Shown: positions 1 through 54,556 of the stretch, piece after piece
Position numbering within the stretch: position 1 is the stretch's first letter
Layout: every line of letters starts with the position of its first letter
From: Taeniopygia guttata
Taxonomy: Eukaryota; Chordata; Aves; Passeriformes; Estrildidae
DNA: 64,000 nt
Direction of reading: 5' to 3'
Assembly (NCBI RefSeq): GCF_048771995.1
Contig: NC_133027.1
Span: forward strand, 10,288,001-10,352,000
The notes under the pieces: model-generated
The model's input: the letters and a program-made list of their open reading frames with translations, nothing else
What the model was told of the DNA's origin: nothing
Database searches by the model: none
Position numbers and translations under genes: made by a program

Positions 1-999
1 AACACAAAACAGCACAAATGAACATAGCACACAGCTTCAGCTGTAAGGGCTAAAAATGAGACTATAAACCCTCCAAGAATGCTGGATTTGGCTGTGCTTG
101 GTATTTTGTGGCGTGTCCCTGTACTGATACTAATTTGCTGCAGTACAATTAAAGTTAGCATGGGATGTCCTGGCTCTGCTACATTTGCTTCCTCAAAGTG
201 CTGTGCATGCATAATTTTTTTATTTCTCCAAGTCATGGAGTTTTATATCCAGCACTTTACTTTGCTTACTTTCATGTCCTCTGCTTAAGCATGAGTATTA
301 TACAGTCATTTATAGGGCCAGAAGTATGCCTTGGCCTCTGTAATTGGTAAGAATAAACAAATTGTAAATCTAATGCAAGACTTTACAAGTTCTTGGCAAT
401 TGGGAGGGGATGACATCAGTCCTATTTACGCTAAGGCCAGCTGTCAGATGAGATGTAAAATTTTATAGGATAGTAGAATATTGTCCTGGAGGCCAGATGT
501 ATCTTGCAAGCTATCAGCTAGGCAGGCTTTGATTCATGCACTAGTATTCATAACTTCATTTTGTATTACAAATGATAATATTTATATTCGATTCCTCTGA
601 GCAATTACCTGCCTCACTTTGTGAGTACCATGTAAAACTCCAAGATTATATAAACGATTTGTTTAAAATAGGACATATTGTTGTTCAGAAAAATTGGATT
701 TATTATCCAGTGTGCTACAAGCCAATAATTACACACTCAGAAGAGACTTGATTGTTTATTTCAGACTTGTGCACCCAGGCCTGGGTGCTCAGTGGTGTTC
801 CAAAAATCAAGTGCATTGCCTATAAAAACTTTTTAAATTTAGTAAAACACAAAAATATAGTAAAATTTTTCCCTGAACACAATAAAAATGCAGTACAGAT
901 TCTATTTTCGTCCATGTGCAGTTCTTGAGTCCAGAGTCAATTTCAGCTGTGGGGTCTTTCTGTTAAGACCACCACAAAGTTGGAGGAATATCTTTGGTC
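1..999. other. 5' flank without recognised gene
   Basis: AT-rich sequence with only short ORFs. I see no exon of a neighbouring gene, no RNA gene and no clear repeat. The last 250 bases may belong to the 3' part of the antisense retroviral remnant that follows, but I could not identify env or an LTR there. Confidence 0.5.
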
Positions 1000-1947
1000 T
1001 GTGTATAATGAATTCGTGAGTCCAGTCATTTCAGTTCCATGGCTCTGGGTGTGGCTAGCAGTACCTGATAAGGTCCTTTCCACTTCTTAGCTAATGAAGT
1101 ATCTTTCCAGCTTTTCAGGTAGACTTTATCTCCATGCTTGAAAGAATATATTGGTGACTTGATTGGGACTGGTGTTCTAAAGAGCAAGTACCTGTGTAAT
1201 AATCTCAGGGTTTTCTTTAAAGGCAAGAGAGAATCTGTTAAAGCTTTCTCTCTTACCACATCATCTGGCCAGTTTTTCCTGTCAGATTCACATTATCTTG
1301 TGTACCATACAGAATTTCAAATTTTTCTGGATTTCTTAGTACAGCCTGGCAGACTCCTTCCAATGTATAAAATCAGTGGTTGAAAAGGGCACTTTTTGAA
1401 AAGGGTTTTGGTGCGTCCAGATTCAACCCCAATTGGACTAAATGCATCACTTCCTCCAGTCTTACCACCAGTACTTTCTGGTCCCAATTATCACTATCCT
1501 CTGATTTTTTCTCAGGGAAACCAACAATTGTACACCTTCTTCCTCACTACCCACTTTCAGATACCTTTTTCCTGTACTACAAGCCAAACAGCAACAAGAT
1601 AATTTCTTTTCCTCTTCCATCATCATTAACACATTTGAATCAGTTGCCAATAACCTGCATTTCTTTCTTGTTTTATGACCATTCCTCAATGAGAAAAATA
1701 AATCCACACACAGGATTTCATCCTGCTTATCCAATCTTCTGCAAAATAACAGTTGTAGCATGTTATTATAATTTAATGTTCCCATTTCTGGCCACTTTTC
1801 ATCACCATCCAGTTTATATTTTGGCCACCACTGAGTACAGTATTCCTTTAACTTCCACTTTGTAAGAAGCTCTCCACTAAACTTGTCCCAATGATTCAAA
1901 ATACATCCTAAAGGAGAACAAGGAGAAGGTTTAACTGATTGCCCCAT
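1000..1947 (-). mobile_element. Endogenous retrovirus remnant, class I (gammaretrovirus-like), antisense to WDR35
   Basis: Two coding remnants lie head to tail on the minus strand. The upstream one (about 1947-1462) starts MGQSVKPSPCSPLG and continues with a tryptophan-rich stretch like the matrix end of gammaretroviral Gag. The downstream one (about 1370-1000) contains FEILYGTQ and then KKWKGPYQVLLATP, the signature of the C-terminal end of gammaretroviral integrase. Only the start of gag and the end of pol are recognisable, and no env or flanking LTR pair was found. The element is broken and looks old. The assignment to class I rests on the integrase motif. Confidence 0.7.
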
Positions 1948-2471
1948 TCCACATTACTACCTAAAAGAGAATGTTTTTTAACCATGACTTCATGCACACT
2001 CCACTTGTCACTCTCAAGCATGTATGAGTTTTCCAAAATTCTACTACAAGATACCACATGCTCAGTGTTTCTTTTCTTTTGAGCTGGTGGGTTTCCTGGG
2101 TCTGATGGTTGCAATCTGCCCCTGCTGGAACTACCCCTTACCTAATCTGAGCTGATTGCCACGCAATGCTGAGTTAACTTTATTAATTTCTTTCTTACCT
2201 TGGGAGTTCTGCCAAATGTGGGCCTTGTGGCCCATAAATTCTGCATTCTTTGTGTCCATTATCAGTGCGACATCCTTCTTCCTAAGTTTTATTAACCTCC
2301 CCCTAGGTCTGAGATCATCAAAACTTGCCCAGCTGTGAATTTGAACATGGCAGTAGCAACAAGTAATTTATCTTTCTAATATTTCTAATACCTCAACAGC
2401 ACCAAGAGCTTGTTAGTTGTTCTCTGTTTCATTGACTAAGTCTCCTTCCTTTTTGATGAGCACTGCCTTTA
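1948..2471. other. Unassigned sequence, possibly ERV leader or LTR
   Basis: On the retroviral strand this stretch lies just upstream of the gag-like start, where a leader and 5' LTR would be expected. I could not find a primer-binding site or LTR ends, so nothing is assigned. Confidence 0.3.
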
Positions 2472-2706
2472 AAGTGAAGGAGGGCAGGTTTAGGTAATGC
2501 ATTAGGAAGACATTAGTTACTGCGGGGGTGGAGAGGCTCTTGCACAGCCCCGTGGATGCCCCGTCACTGGCAGTGTTCAAGGCCAGGCTGGACGGGGCTG
2601 GGAGCAGCCCAGCCTAGTGGAAGGTGTCCCTGCCCCCGGCAGCGGGACGGGATCTCGATGGTCTTTGGAGTCCCTTCCAACTAAACCATTCTATGATTCT
2701 ATGTTG
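2472..2706 (+). mobile_element. CR1 LINE, 3'-end fragment
   Basis: The sequence follows the avian CR1 3' UTR: a GGATGCCCC block, GTGTTCAAGGCCAGGCTGGA, GGAAGGTGTCCCTGCCC, then CCCTTCCAACTAAACCATTC and a final ATTCTATGATTCTATG. It is 5'-truncated, as most CR1 copies are, and ends about 110 bp before the CpG-rich WDR35 promoter. Confidence 0.88.
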
Positions 2707-2946
2707 ATGTAAGTTACACTACAAACACCGTGCGCGGACAAGCTGAGGTTCACAAACTTTGGTATTTTTCTTCGTGTACACTCAGCGTGACCTTTATTAA
2801 CGAACTGGCAGTGCTTTCTATCCAAGCTGAACACTCCCGAACCGCGGGCCGGAGCTGCCCTCACGGTACAGCCCGGCACACCGCAGCGCTGCACCCCGCT
2901 AATGGCGCCGGCCGCGCCCCCGGAAGCGGCGCCATTTCCGCGGGCG

Positions 2947-2960
2947 GTTGCCGGGGGGAC
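2947..2960 (+). promoter_or_regulatory. Candidate RFX X-box in the WDR35 promoter
   Basis: The 14-mer GTTGCCGGGGGGAC has a perfect left half-site (GTTGCC), the standard 2-bp spacer, and a right half GGGGAC that differs at one position from the GGNAAC consensus. It lies 53 bp upstream of the WDR35 ATG, the usual distance for X-boxes in ciliary genes. RFX (DAF-19) control of intraflagellar transport genes is established; its action here is inferred. Confidence 0.55.
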
Positions 2961-3012
2961 GCGGCGCCGGCTCGGCTGCGCTGCTGTGAGGCCGGCCCGG
3001 GCGGCTGCCGCG

Positions 3013-45048
<42,036 letters not shown>

Positions 45049-45625
45049 GGATAAAGACTCTGTATCTGCATTTATGACAGCTAAGAACAGCCTCTAAGAT
45101 GTTACTATCTTTTGAAATACAACTCAGGTATTGTATTGTAGCAGTTAGTGCTGCTATTAGAGAAACATTGCAACTCAAAGCCAAAAGAGAAAACCCACAA
45201 GAGAAACTTTTACTGCTTCCATTTATCTGAAGAAATTACTGTGTAAATAGATTCCATTTTTGCTACACTTTTTAAAAAAGATTTAATGTAAAAGCATTCT
45301 TTTTTAATTGTACATTAAGCCTAGTTTCAAAACTGTGTGAGTTGAACGTAGGCTCATATCAGTATGTTCTACTCTGAGCTGGTTCCATTTTTTTTGTCTT
45401 TCTAATTCCATAGGAAATTACTGGGTTTTCTCAGAATTCAGTTTTTTGAATGAAGTGATTCCTGAGTTGAAATAATGTCACAATAATTTCGATAATACCA
45501 TATATGCTTTTGTACTACTGTTTAGAATTCCTAAAGTGATGATACCAGTATAAGCATATGTTAGTGCTGGTTTCTTTTGCCAAGTGTATTTAAACCTACC
45601 ATAAAATAAAGGGCTTGAAAACACG
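45049..45625 (+). other. WDR35 3' UTR
   Basis: AT-rich sequence between the stop codon and the first good poly(A) signal. The end is approximate, about 15 nt past the signal. Confidence 0.7.
45605..45610 (+). terminator. WDR35 poly(A) signal AATAAA
   Basis: AATAAA about 557 nt after the WDR35 stop codon; the sequence just downstream is rich in GTGT and T, as expected for a cleavage region. Confidence 0.75.
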
Positions 45626-45950
45626 CAGCAGTCAGTGTGTCAGTTGGGTTCCTGAGCTTGGGTGGTGTCATCCTCAACAGCTTAAGGAAACCTCCATGAA
45701 CTTGCAACCAGGAACCTGGCATTTTTCATGTAGCTTTGAGAGAGCAGCCTGCATCTGTTGAACAGATTTCAGGAGCTGAAGTGTCACCCTTGTTAGACAC
45801 AAAGGTCCAAGGAACAATGTCTCGCTGTCCTAGCTAAGTGCTAGTTTAGCCTGTGCTCTGGCAGTGCTGCAGGGCCTCGATGCACGGGCTGAGCTCTTCT
45901 GTACTCCCACCTCGGCTTAGGCTAGGTGAGGATAAACCCTGTCTCCATGG

Positions 45951-46347
45951 GATCAGAGCAGTAGAATGGCCTGGGTTGGAAGGGACCTTAAAGACCATCT
46001 TGCTTTAAGCCTGCTGAGAGGGCTATGACACTGTCCTCTAGACCAGGTAGCACAAAGCCCATCCAACCTATTCTTGAGTATTTCCAGGGATGGGGCATCC
46101 ACAGCTTCTGTGGGCAATCTGTTGCAATGTCTCACCACCCTCACCTTAAAGAATTTCTTCCTTATGTTTAACCTAAACCTTCCCTCCTTCAGCTTAAAGC
46201 CGTTCTCCCTTCTCCTATCCCTTTATGCCCTTGTAAACAGTCCCTCTCCAGCTCTCTTAGAGCCCCTTTAAGTGCTGGAAGGTGCTCTGGGGTCTCCACA
46301 AAGCCGTCTCCAGGCTGGGCAGCCCCAACTCTCCCAGCCTGCGTCCC
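45951..46347 (-). mobile_element. CR1 LINE 3' fragment, antisense
   Basis: The plus strand reads GAATGGCCTGGGTTGGAAGGGACCTTAAAGACCATC, then CAACCTATTCTTGAGTATTTCCAGGGATGGGGCATCCAC, CTCACCTTAAAGAATTTCTTCCTTATGTTTAACC and ends near CCAGGCTGGGCAGCCCCAACTC. This is the reverse complement of about 400 bp of the CR1 3' region. It is 5'-truncated and lies between WDR35 and TTC32. Confidence 0.9.
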
Positions 46348-46452
46348 GGGGAGAGGCGCTGCAGCTCTGCTCACCTTGGTGTCCTCTGGCCTGTGCCGCG
46401 GCCCAGAGCTGGGCACCGCCCCGCAGGTGGGGTCCCAGGAGAGCGGGGCAGC

Positions 46453-46855
46453 AGAGCAGACACCTCCGTGCCCGGCTGAGGAGCAAACAGACACCTCCGT
46501 GCCCGGCACGGGAGCAGACACCTCCGTGCCCGGCACGGGAGCAGACAGACACCTCCGTGCCCGGCACAGGAGCAGACATCTCCGTGCCCGGCACAGGAGC
46601 AGACACCTCCGTGCCCGGCTGAGGAGCAGACACCTCCGTGCTCGGCACGGGAGCAGACACCTCCGTGCCGGGCTGAGGAGCAGACACCTCCGTGCCCGGC
46701 ACGGGAGCAGACACCTCCGTGCCCCGCTGAGGAGAAGACATCTCCGTGCCCGGCTGAGGAGCAGACAGACACCTCCGTGCCCGGCTGAGGAGCAGACATC
46801 TCCGTGCCCGGCTGAGGAGAAGACACCTCCGTGCCCTCCACAGGAGCACCTCACA
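46453..46855. repeat. GC-rich minisatellite upstream of TTC32 (about 14 units)
   Basis: About fourteen copies of a 27-bp unit around AGACACCTCCGTGCCCGGC. Units end in either TGAGG or ACGGG/ACAGG, and some carry an extra AGAC making 31 bp. The array ends about 65 bp before the TTC32 start codon. The ORFs of 116-222 aa here read through the repeat on both strands and are not genes. Confidence 0.95.
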
Positions 46856-46921
46856 GCTCCGCCCGCGCACGCGGCGTGCCCCTGGCGTCACGGCGCACCC
46901 GCCCCGCGTGACGCCCGCGCC
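46856..46921 (+). promoter_or_regulatory. TTC32 proximal promoter
   Basis: GC- and CpG-rich DNA between the minisatellite and the ATG. It holds the inverted pair GGCGTCAC (46884-46891) and GTGACGCC (46908-46915), each containing a TGACG ATF/CREB-type half-site, 16 bp apart. Binding is inferred. Confidence 0.5.
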
Positions 46922-48199
<1,278 letters not shown>

Positions 48200-48450
48200 A
48201 AATTCAGGTAGTGATGTGATGTGAAAATATTCGTCAAACATGTGATTTTTGCCATTGATGGATGAAACACAAGATCATTTACATCTGTTATGACCTGTTG
48301 AAGAACTTCATTCTTAGGTAAATAAGGTAAAAATTGATTATGATTGCAAATTAGCCTGTATTTGGGATTTTTATTCTTGAGGGAAGGTGTAATGTTGATC
48401 TCTGTGAGACACATGTACAGATTTTGTACAAAAGTACTTTGTAATTCTAT

Positions 48451-48456
48451 AATAAA
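48451..48456 (+). terminator. TTC32 poly(A) signal AATAAA
   Basis: AATAAA 252 nt after the TTC32 stop codon in AT-rich sequence; the 3' UTR is taken as 48200 to about 48475. Confidence 0.7.
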
Positions 48457-48475
48457 TATATTGGCCAGATTAATT

Positions 48476-51400
48476 GAAAGCAAAAATGAACATGTTCTTT
48501 TTATCACATGATTGTCTGCAGAGTTTACCATAGAAAATATTCACCAGAGGTGGCTTTCTTTTCCTTATTAAAGAGATCAATTCCCTGAAAAATACATTGT
48601 GAAATGCATCTGATGGAACTGGCTGTGAACACCCAGGCAGCTTCATTTCTCACATGGTAGGATGGACCACTACTGAAATCTGTAAATCATCAGCAAGAAA
48701 CACCTTTGCAAGTTCATAGCAACACAAGTTCTAATAAAAGAAATACTCTCTGATTGCTCACATGAGCATTAGGATTTTGTTTTTTAAATTATGCCAGTGA
48801 CATTCCTGTTTCGTACGGTGAGTTCCTCTGTGGATGATCCTGGAGCCTGCACAAGCACAGAGCTCACTGAAAATGGTGAGACCATTGGGGTGAGTGGTGA
48901 GAGCAGACTGGAGCCTCTGGCTATCCTTCCCAGCAGCCTCACTGAGACCACTTTCAGTGTGGGGATGAAACTGCAACAGCCACAATGAGCAAATTTGAAA
49001 CAGGGCTGAGAAAATGCTGCATTTACCTCTCATCCTTTTGACATTTGACTGCAACCATTTGAAATTACAGAAGTATGATACGTAATACCAGGATGTGACC
49101 ACAGTTTGAGAAATAGGCAGTGATCACTTTTCTCCCCTCAGAAGTCTTAATTTTGGACTTGATATATTAAGCACATGCTTTGCTACCATTTATCTTGGTG
49201 TTCTGTCTCTGAAACAACACAGATAATTCAATGACTTGACCCACTTCGTGCCACCTCAGTCTTAAAAATGAGAAATCCTACCAACTCTTGACTGATGGTG
49301 AGAAGGTGAGCTAGAACTACATGCTCCTGACTGACCTTGCCAAGACAATTAAAAGAGCAGTAATGAACAGTTGAATGTGACTTAGGAAGTTTTACTGTGA
49401 GAAAAGAGATCACAGATGTGATTCTGCACAGAACACTTAAAATGACGGGATATAGATCAAAATATTAGCAGTGAAGAAGTATTTTAGAAAACAAAGATGC
49501 TAGAGATAATATTCCAGCTTGTGTTGTTTTGTGAATGTTGCTTATTTACTTCTCATGCAATTGCTGGCACAGAAATACTGCACAGGGCTGGGGAGCAATT
49601 GCCAGTTCTCCACAGTATTTCCTTGTCTCTCCTGTGACAGGATGAACTGTCATCAGGCATTTCAGCTTAATCTGGAATTCTTTCAAGGTAGTTTTGGCCA
49701 GTAGGGTTTTCATATGGTTTTCACATTTTCCCCTTTACTTGCACACAAGTAACTTAGATATCTGGGTTTCAGGTTTTCAGCTTGAAATTATTGAACAGCC
49801 CTGCTGGTTTCAGCTGGGATAGAGTTAATTTTCTTCACAGTGGCTGGTATGGGGCTATGTTTTGGATTTGTGCTGAACACAGGGTTGATAATAGGGAAAT
49901 GTTTTTGTTATTGCTTAGCACGGCTTACACAGGGCCATGGCCTTTTCTGATTTGTGTACTGCCATGCTGGGAAGGAAGTTGGGGATGCCTGGGAGCATGG
50001 ACAAGACACAGATGGGACAGGTGACCCAAACTGACCAAAGGGATATTCCACACCACAGGGCATAATGTTCAGTATATAATGTGTATAAAAAACGCCCAAA
50101 CTGAAGAGGAGGATGTATTTAGTAACTACCCTTGTGCTGCAGTTTCCTGTTAAAGAAGTTTAAGAATTAAAAGCCTAATGGAGAGTAGTAAAATTCTTTT
50201 ATGTAATGTTTTGTGAAATTCAGGCAACCTCTCAGCCTGTAAAAGGGGCAGGGGTGTGTGCTTTGGATGCTTTGCAATGAGAGGTGCTGTGACTTTATAC
50301 CTTTACTGGGCTTTAGGGGATATCTGCATGAGAATTCCACACCTCTGTGGAGCTCCTGGGTCAGTCCTGCCTGTTCCAATGCCCTTGTCAAAGTCACAGG
50401 GTTGCACCAGTAAGTCAGAGAGATGGTTGCTGCTAATGCACTGTGACTCTACTCTGGCCAGAAATATTTCAGACGTGAATAATTCTCAGCTGCTTTCCCA
50501 AGGTTTCCTACCTATAAACCTACTCCCCCAAACCCTTGACTTTCCTTCCACAGCCATCACTGGCAGCCCCTCTGCTTGGCTTGTTCCCTGTAGGCAGGGT
50601 TAATTTGGCAATGAGTAACTTCTCATCTGATGATTTACCTCTAAATGTATGAAAACCCCGTGAATTCCATAATATGTTACAGAATCTCAAAGAGTAACAT
50701 CACTGCCTTGCAGAACAAGGAAAAGAGTAACATCATCATCCTGTGCTTTTCTCTAGGACTCCATTTGTCCTACTGAAACATGGGAGGAGGAGTTGTCACA
50801 CAATTATCAATGTTGCAAGGCCTTTCCCTTGCTCTTGCAGAAAGGTGGGGAAAGCTGACAGAATGCCAAGGTTAGCAGGGCACCGAGCAGTGTGAGAAGG
50901 GTTTCATGCATGTTTAGTGTGAGTGCAGCATGGGGAACAAGGAGAGCCTTTCCAAATGGAAAGCTGCAGCACATTGAGGCCAAAGGCTTTGCTTGTCACG
51001 TAGCCAGAATAAGTCCCTCTTCCAGATGCCTGCCTTGTGATTGAGCAGTGGAGGTTTGGTCAGCATGAAAAGCCTGAAACTCTTGGGCTGTTGCAAGTGA
51101 GGGCTTCACTGTGCACTTCTCATCTAGTAGGTAACCTTGTTGAAAAGTGACTGAGGAGAGAAAGGTGCACTATTCCAGTTTTGTGGAGATTGAATACCTC
51201 TATCTCAGTCAAGCTCAGCTATGCAGGTCATGCTCTCTGTTGCCTGTCAGGAGGGGAAGGATTCAGAAAAGCAAAAACAGTGTTCAAAACTGAAGACTGT
51301 TAGTGGGAGGATAATATCCAAAATTATTTTATGTCAGCAGATGTTCATCTGCCTCAACCTTTTAACAGAGGCAGGGCCTGGATCAGTGAAACAGATTCAA

Positions 51401-54358
51401 CCCCAGCCAGTGGCTTTCATGCAGAATGGAAGGTCTGGTTGCTTTGTATGAAAACAGTTTGCTGGGAGATCTGGTCAAGTTGGAGGCCCCACTTCCAGCA
51501 TACTGTGACCAGTTGAGCTGAACACTGGTCCATTTCCTAAGATTCTTTCCAAGATTCTCCATCTAGGACCCCTTTAGTGCATGAGCAGGCAGGGACTGGA
51601 TGCAGTCCAGAGCATTGCTTCCTGCAGCTCATGGTGATCAGCGTTGTAGCCCGAATTGTTCAGGCTGCAACAGATCAGTTCTTTTATCACGTGTGGTTGT
51701 GTAGTACAAGGAGCATGTGAAATGGGCCTGAAGGATATCCTTGTCTCCCAGCAAAGAATAGCTGGTCCAGCTGTGTCCCAGGCATCACAACAGGAGGTTT
51801 CATCCTAGCTCCTGTTGCTGTGGAAAAGGCTGATCAGTGCTTTCCAGGCTGGGACTCCCCAGCATGGGGACTCTGGTGTGCCTCTGTCTGTGCATTAAAA
51901 ATAACTTCTCTCCCCATTCCTTTTCTTCCCCTTGGGTGAATAATGAAGGCTTGTTCAACTACAGGGGTATGACCAGAGTGGTTCCTGAAAGATAATCCAA
52001 GGAACTGTTTAAACCCATAGGCCTGAAAACTGCAATTTAGGACAGGAGTTAGGTGCTGAAGTTCCCGCTGCAGCATCTGAGAGGTAGGAATAATCCCAGG
52101 AGAACAGAGGTACAGAGCAGCACACCCGTGCAATAGTGTGGCTGAATCATAACTTGGGAAAAGACACCCTCAAAGGTAAACAGGGAATGCCTAACCCTAA
52201 CACACTGAGATTTGGTGTGAAAATCATCATCTACACCACGAACAGCAACCAAGGTAGGAGAAAGAGTCCAAGGATATGGAATTGCTCTGGCTTGTTTATG
52301 GGAAGGGGGAAACCTGAAATCCCTGTTGAAATGGGAATGCAAGTCTGTCTCTCCTTTTCCATCTCCCTTCCAATGTATGTGGAAAAGTCTCCTCATCTGT
52401 CAGGTGAAGGGTATGGAATGCTGATGGACCTCTTCCTGGTTTTCTAGGGCAAAAGAGGAGGATCTGGGATATCCCACTTACTGCAGACAAGTTTATCTCA
52501 ATATACTCTGCAAGGCTGCAAAACAAAGTTAACATTAGTTACACCAGACCAGACCTGATGTTCACCTGTGTGACCTGAGAGTGCTGAGAAGAGCTAGCAT
52601 TTGGTCATAATTATTTTACCTTCATCCCAGTCTGCAAATTTCTAGAGGACTCCTTTTTAGATTAACAGAAAGTTAACCTAATTTATGAATTTGCTGCTGT
52701 TGTTAAAAACGGGGAGTGTGCTCTGGCAAAGGCATGCATGGCACACACAGTAACTTGCTGGGCTCTGCAGTGTGGGCTGTGGACAGCAGAGTGCACTGCT
52801 CATGCAGCAGAGGAAGGCAGCACCCAGGCAGCTGCTGGGGGATCCTGGGGTCACAGCACCCTCCCATTCCTTTTCACAGATCTTGCTCCTTCAGCAGGTA
52901 CACCTTTAAGAGGGCATTTATTCAGCAATCTCAGGCAGCACTGCAGCTTTTGGGACGTGGGCCACGTATGTGCACTGACCAGGCAGCCTGGGCAGGCAGG
53001 GGCTGCAGGAGCTGGGAAACCTCTGGAGACCACACACGAGTGTGCTGCCAGCACGAGTGTGCACCTGCCCCCTCTGCACTGCTGCTGAACACCTACATGT
53101 GCTGCAGCCGCACCTGCAGTTACACTGTAGGCACATCCTGCAATCATTACAGGTGGTTGTGTGTCAGGTTTGTACTTCATCTCTAAAAAATAATAACAAT
53201 TAAAAAAAAAAAGCTTTCTGTGTGCACAGAAACAAAAATTACTAGGTGTCATTTTTGCTGATACTACAGTGTCCATCTGCTCACATTTTGTAGAGTTAAC
53301 TTCTTCCATACAGGGGCAGGTGAGAGGAAAATGAGGAACTAACAGGTTTCTAAGAATTTCAGGTTGATGTCATGATACAGACAAAGCCCTGCATTAGTGG
53401 GAAGAATCTTGTGTCCTAGTGTTGCCTGCTGGAGGGGCGCTGGCAGCGATTGCTTGGCTCTTTGAAGCCAGTGTTGGTACAGAAGATGGTTGCTGTTGCA
53501 TATTAGCAAGGAGACGTTCTGTGCCTACATTGCTCTGGTGTGTTTTTATTTGACTTTTCAGATTTGCACTTTACATTCAGATAGGAAGATTGGCATCACT
53601 TTATGAAGCATTACAAGAAGCAGCCGCAATCAGGGCTGGAATAATTTTAGTGATCTGCAAGTCCATATTTGAGCAGCTGGAAGAAACACAAGGTGTTATT
53701 TTGCAGCCTTGGGTTGTTTTCTGCTAAGTTTTCTTCTGTAACCACTTCAGAGAGGCAACAGGTTGCAAGATTTACTGATCCTGTTAGCAAACTCAAGAAC
53801 TTTGTAGGGCTGTCCCACCATCTGGTCTTTAAACTTCATGCAAATAGCTCTGGCAGCTCCTGGAAGTAGCTCCTGTGCCCAGTGGCACCATTTGGAAAGC
53901 AGCCAGCACAGCAGAGCCTTCAGGTGCTGTTGGAGACACACACACAAAGGGTGAAGTGAGGAGTGATGCTGGAGCAGACAGCTCAGCAGCTCTGGTTGTC
54001 CAAGGGTGGATGAAGTTATAGGACAAACTCTACTCTTTGGAGGATTTGAGCCATTCAAATGCATTTGGAATATGGCAGTGTGCCTTAGTGCCTTAGTGTT
54101 TGTTTCTAAAATTTTGGATCTGTTTTCTCTCAGGCTGGGGGCAGTCCTGTTGAAAACCTGTTGAAATAATACCTGGCTCCAAAACTGCCTGCGATGGCCC
54201 AAGTCCAGCATGCCCTGCTCTGCTGCTGGCATCTGCTCCGGAGCCACTCCAGCTGTGTTTGGCTTGGCAGGGAGCTCTCCTTCTTCCCTCTCTCATGGGC
54301 TCAAGCTGAGACCATGGGACTGCAAACCATGTCCATTCCCTGTTCTTGTCCCAGAACT
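48476..54358. other. Intergenic region between TTC32 and the ZPAX-like gene
   Basis: About 5.9 kb with no recognised gene; its ORFs (up to 166 aa) show no familiar domain and no supporting splice pattern. An avian LTR fragment lies at 49802-50095, and simple runs occur near 53183-53212 (A-rich) and 53938-53946 (CA). Confidence 0.55.
49802..50095 (+). mobile_element. Avian LTR fragment, probably ERVL (class III) type
   Basis: The sequence TTTCAGCTGGGATAGAGTTAATTTTCTTC...GGCTGGTATGGGGCTATGTTTTGGATTTGTGCTGAA...GACCCAAACTGACCAAAGGGATATTCCACACCA matches an LTR family I know to be abundant in birds. No gag, pol or env lies next to it, so it is a solitary LTR or part of one. It ends in a TATA-like ATATAATGTGTATAAAA. 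The family assignment is from memory. Confidence 0.6.
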
Positions 54359-54364
54359 TTTATT
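54359..54364 (-). terminator. Poly(A) signal of the ZPAX-like gene
   Basis: AATAAA on the minus strand (TTTATT on plus), 110 nt downstream of the stop codon of the ZP gene. Confidence 0.6.
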
Positions 54365-54473
54365 TTTGAGGTCATCAAGGACAGACTCTGCACTGCTTGT
54401 GTCACAAAGCATGGTGACCTCTCAGGGTGAGTACACAGGGCCTGGTGTTCTTACCAAATTCAGTTTACATGTG

Positions 54474-54556
54474 TCATCTTCGATCTGGAGCAACAATCCA
54501 TACTGGTCCAGCAAGTACGTAGCCCTGGAGACTGCCAGAAGGGTGACCTGGAAAGC
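54474..54556 (-). CDS. ZPAX-like last exon
   Basis: After acceptor TTCTCAG it encodes [20 protein letters not shown] and VAPDRR before TGA at 54474. The GxVxxGP pattern resembles the hydrophobic patch after the ZP module. Confidence 0.75.

Noticed and set aside
1380-1865. 161-aa plus-strand ORF
   Set aside because: It is the shadow of the antisense gag-like remnant on the other strand.
52716-53309. Opposed 116-156 aa ORFs in intergenic DNA
   Set aside because: No familiar domain, no splice or promoter context, and overlapping ORFs on both strands point to chance in a locally GC-richer stretch.
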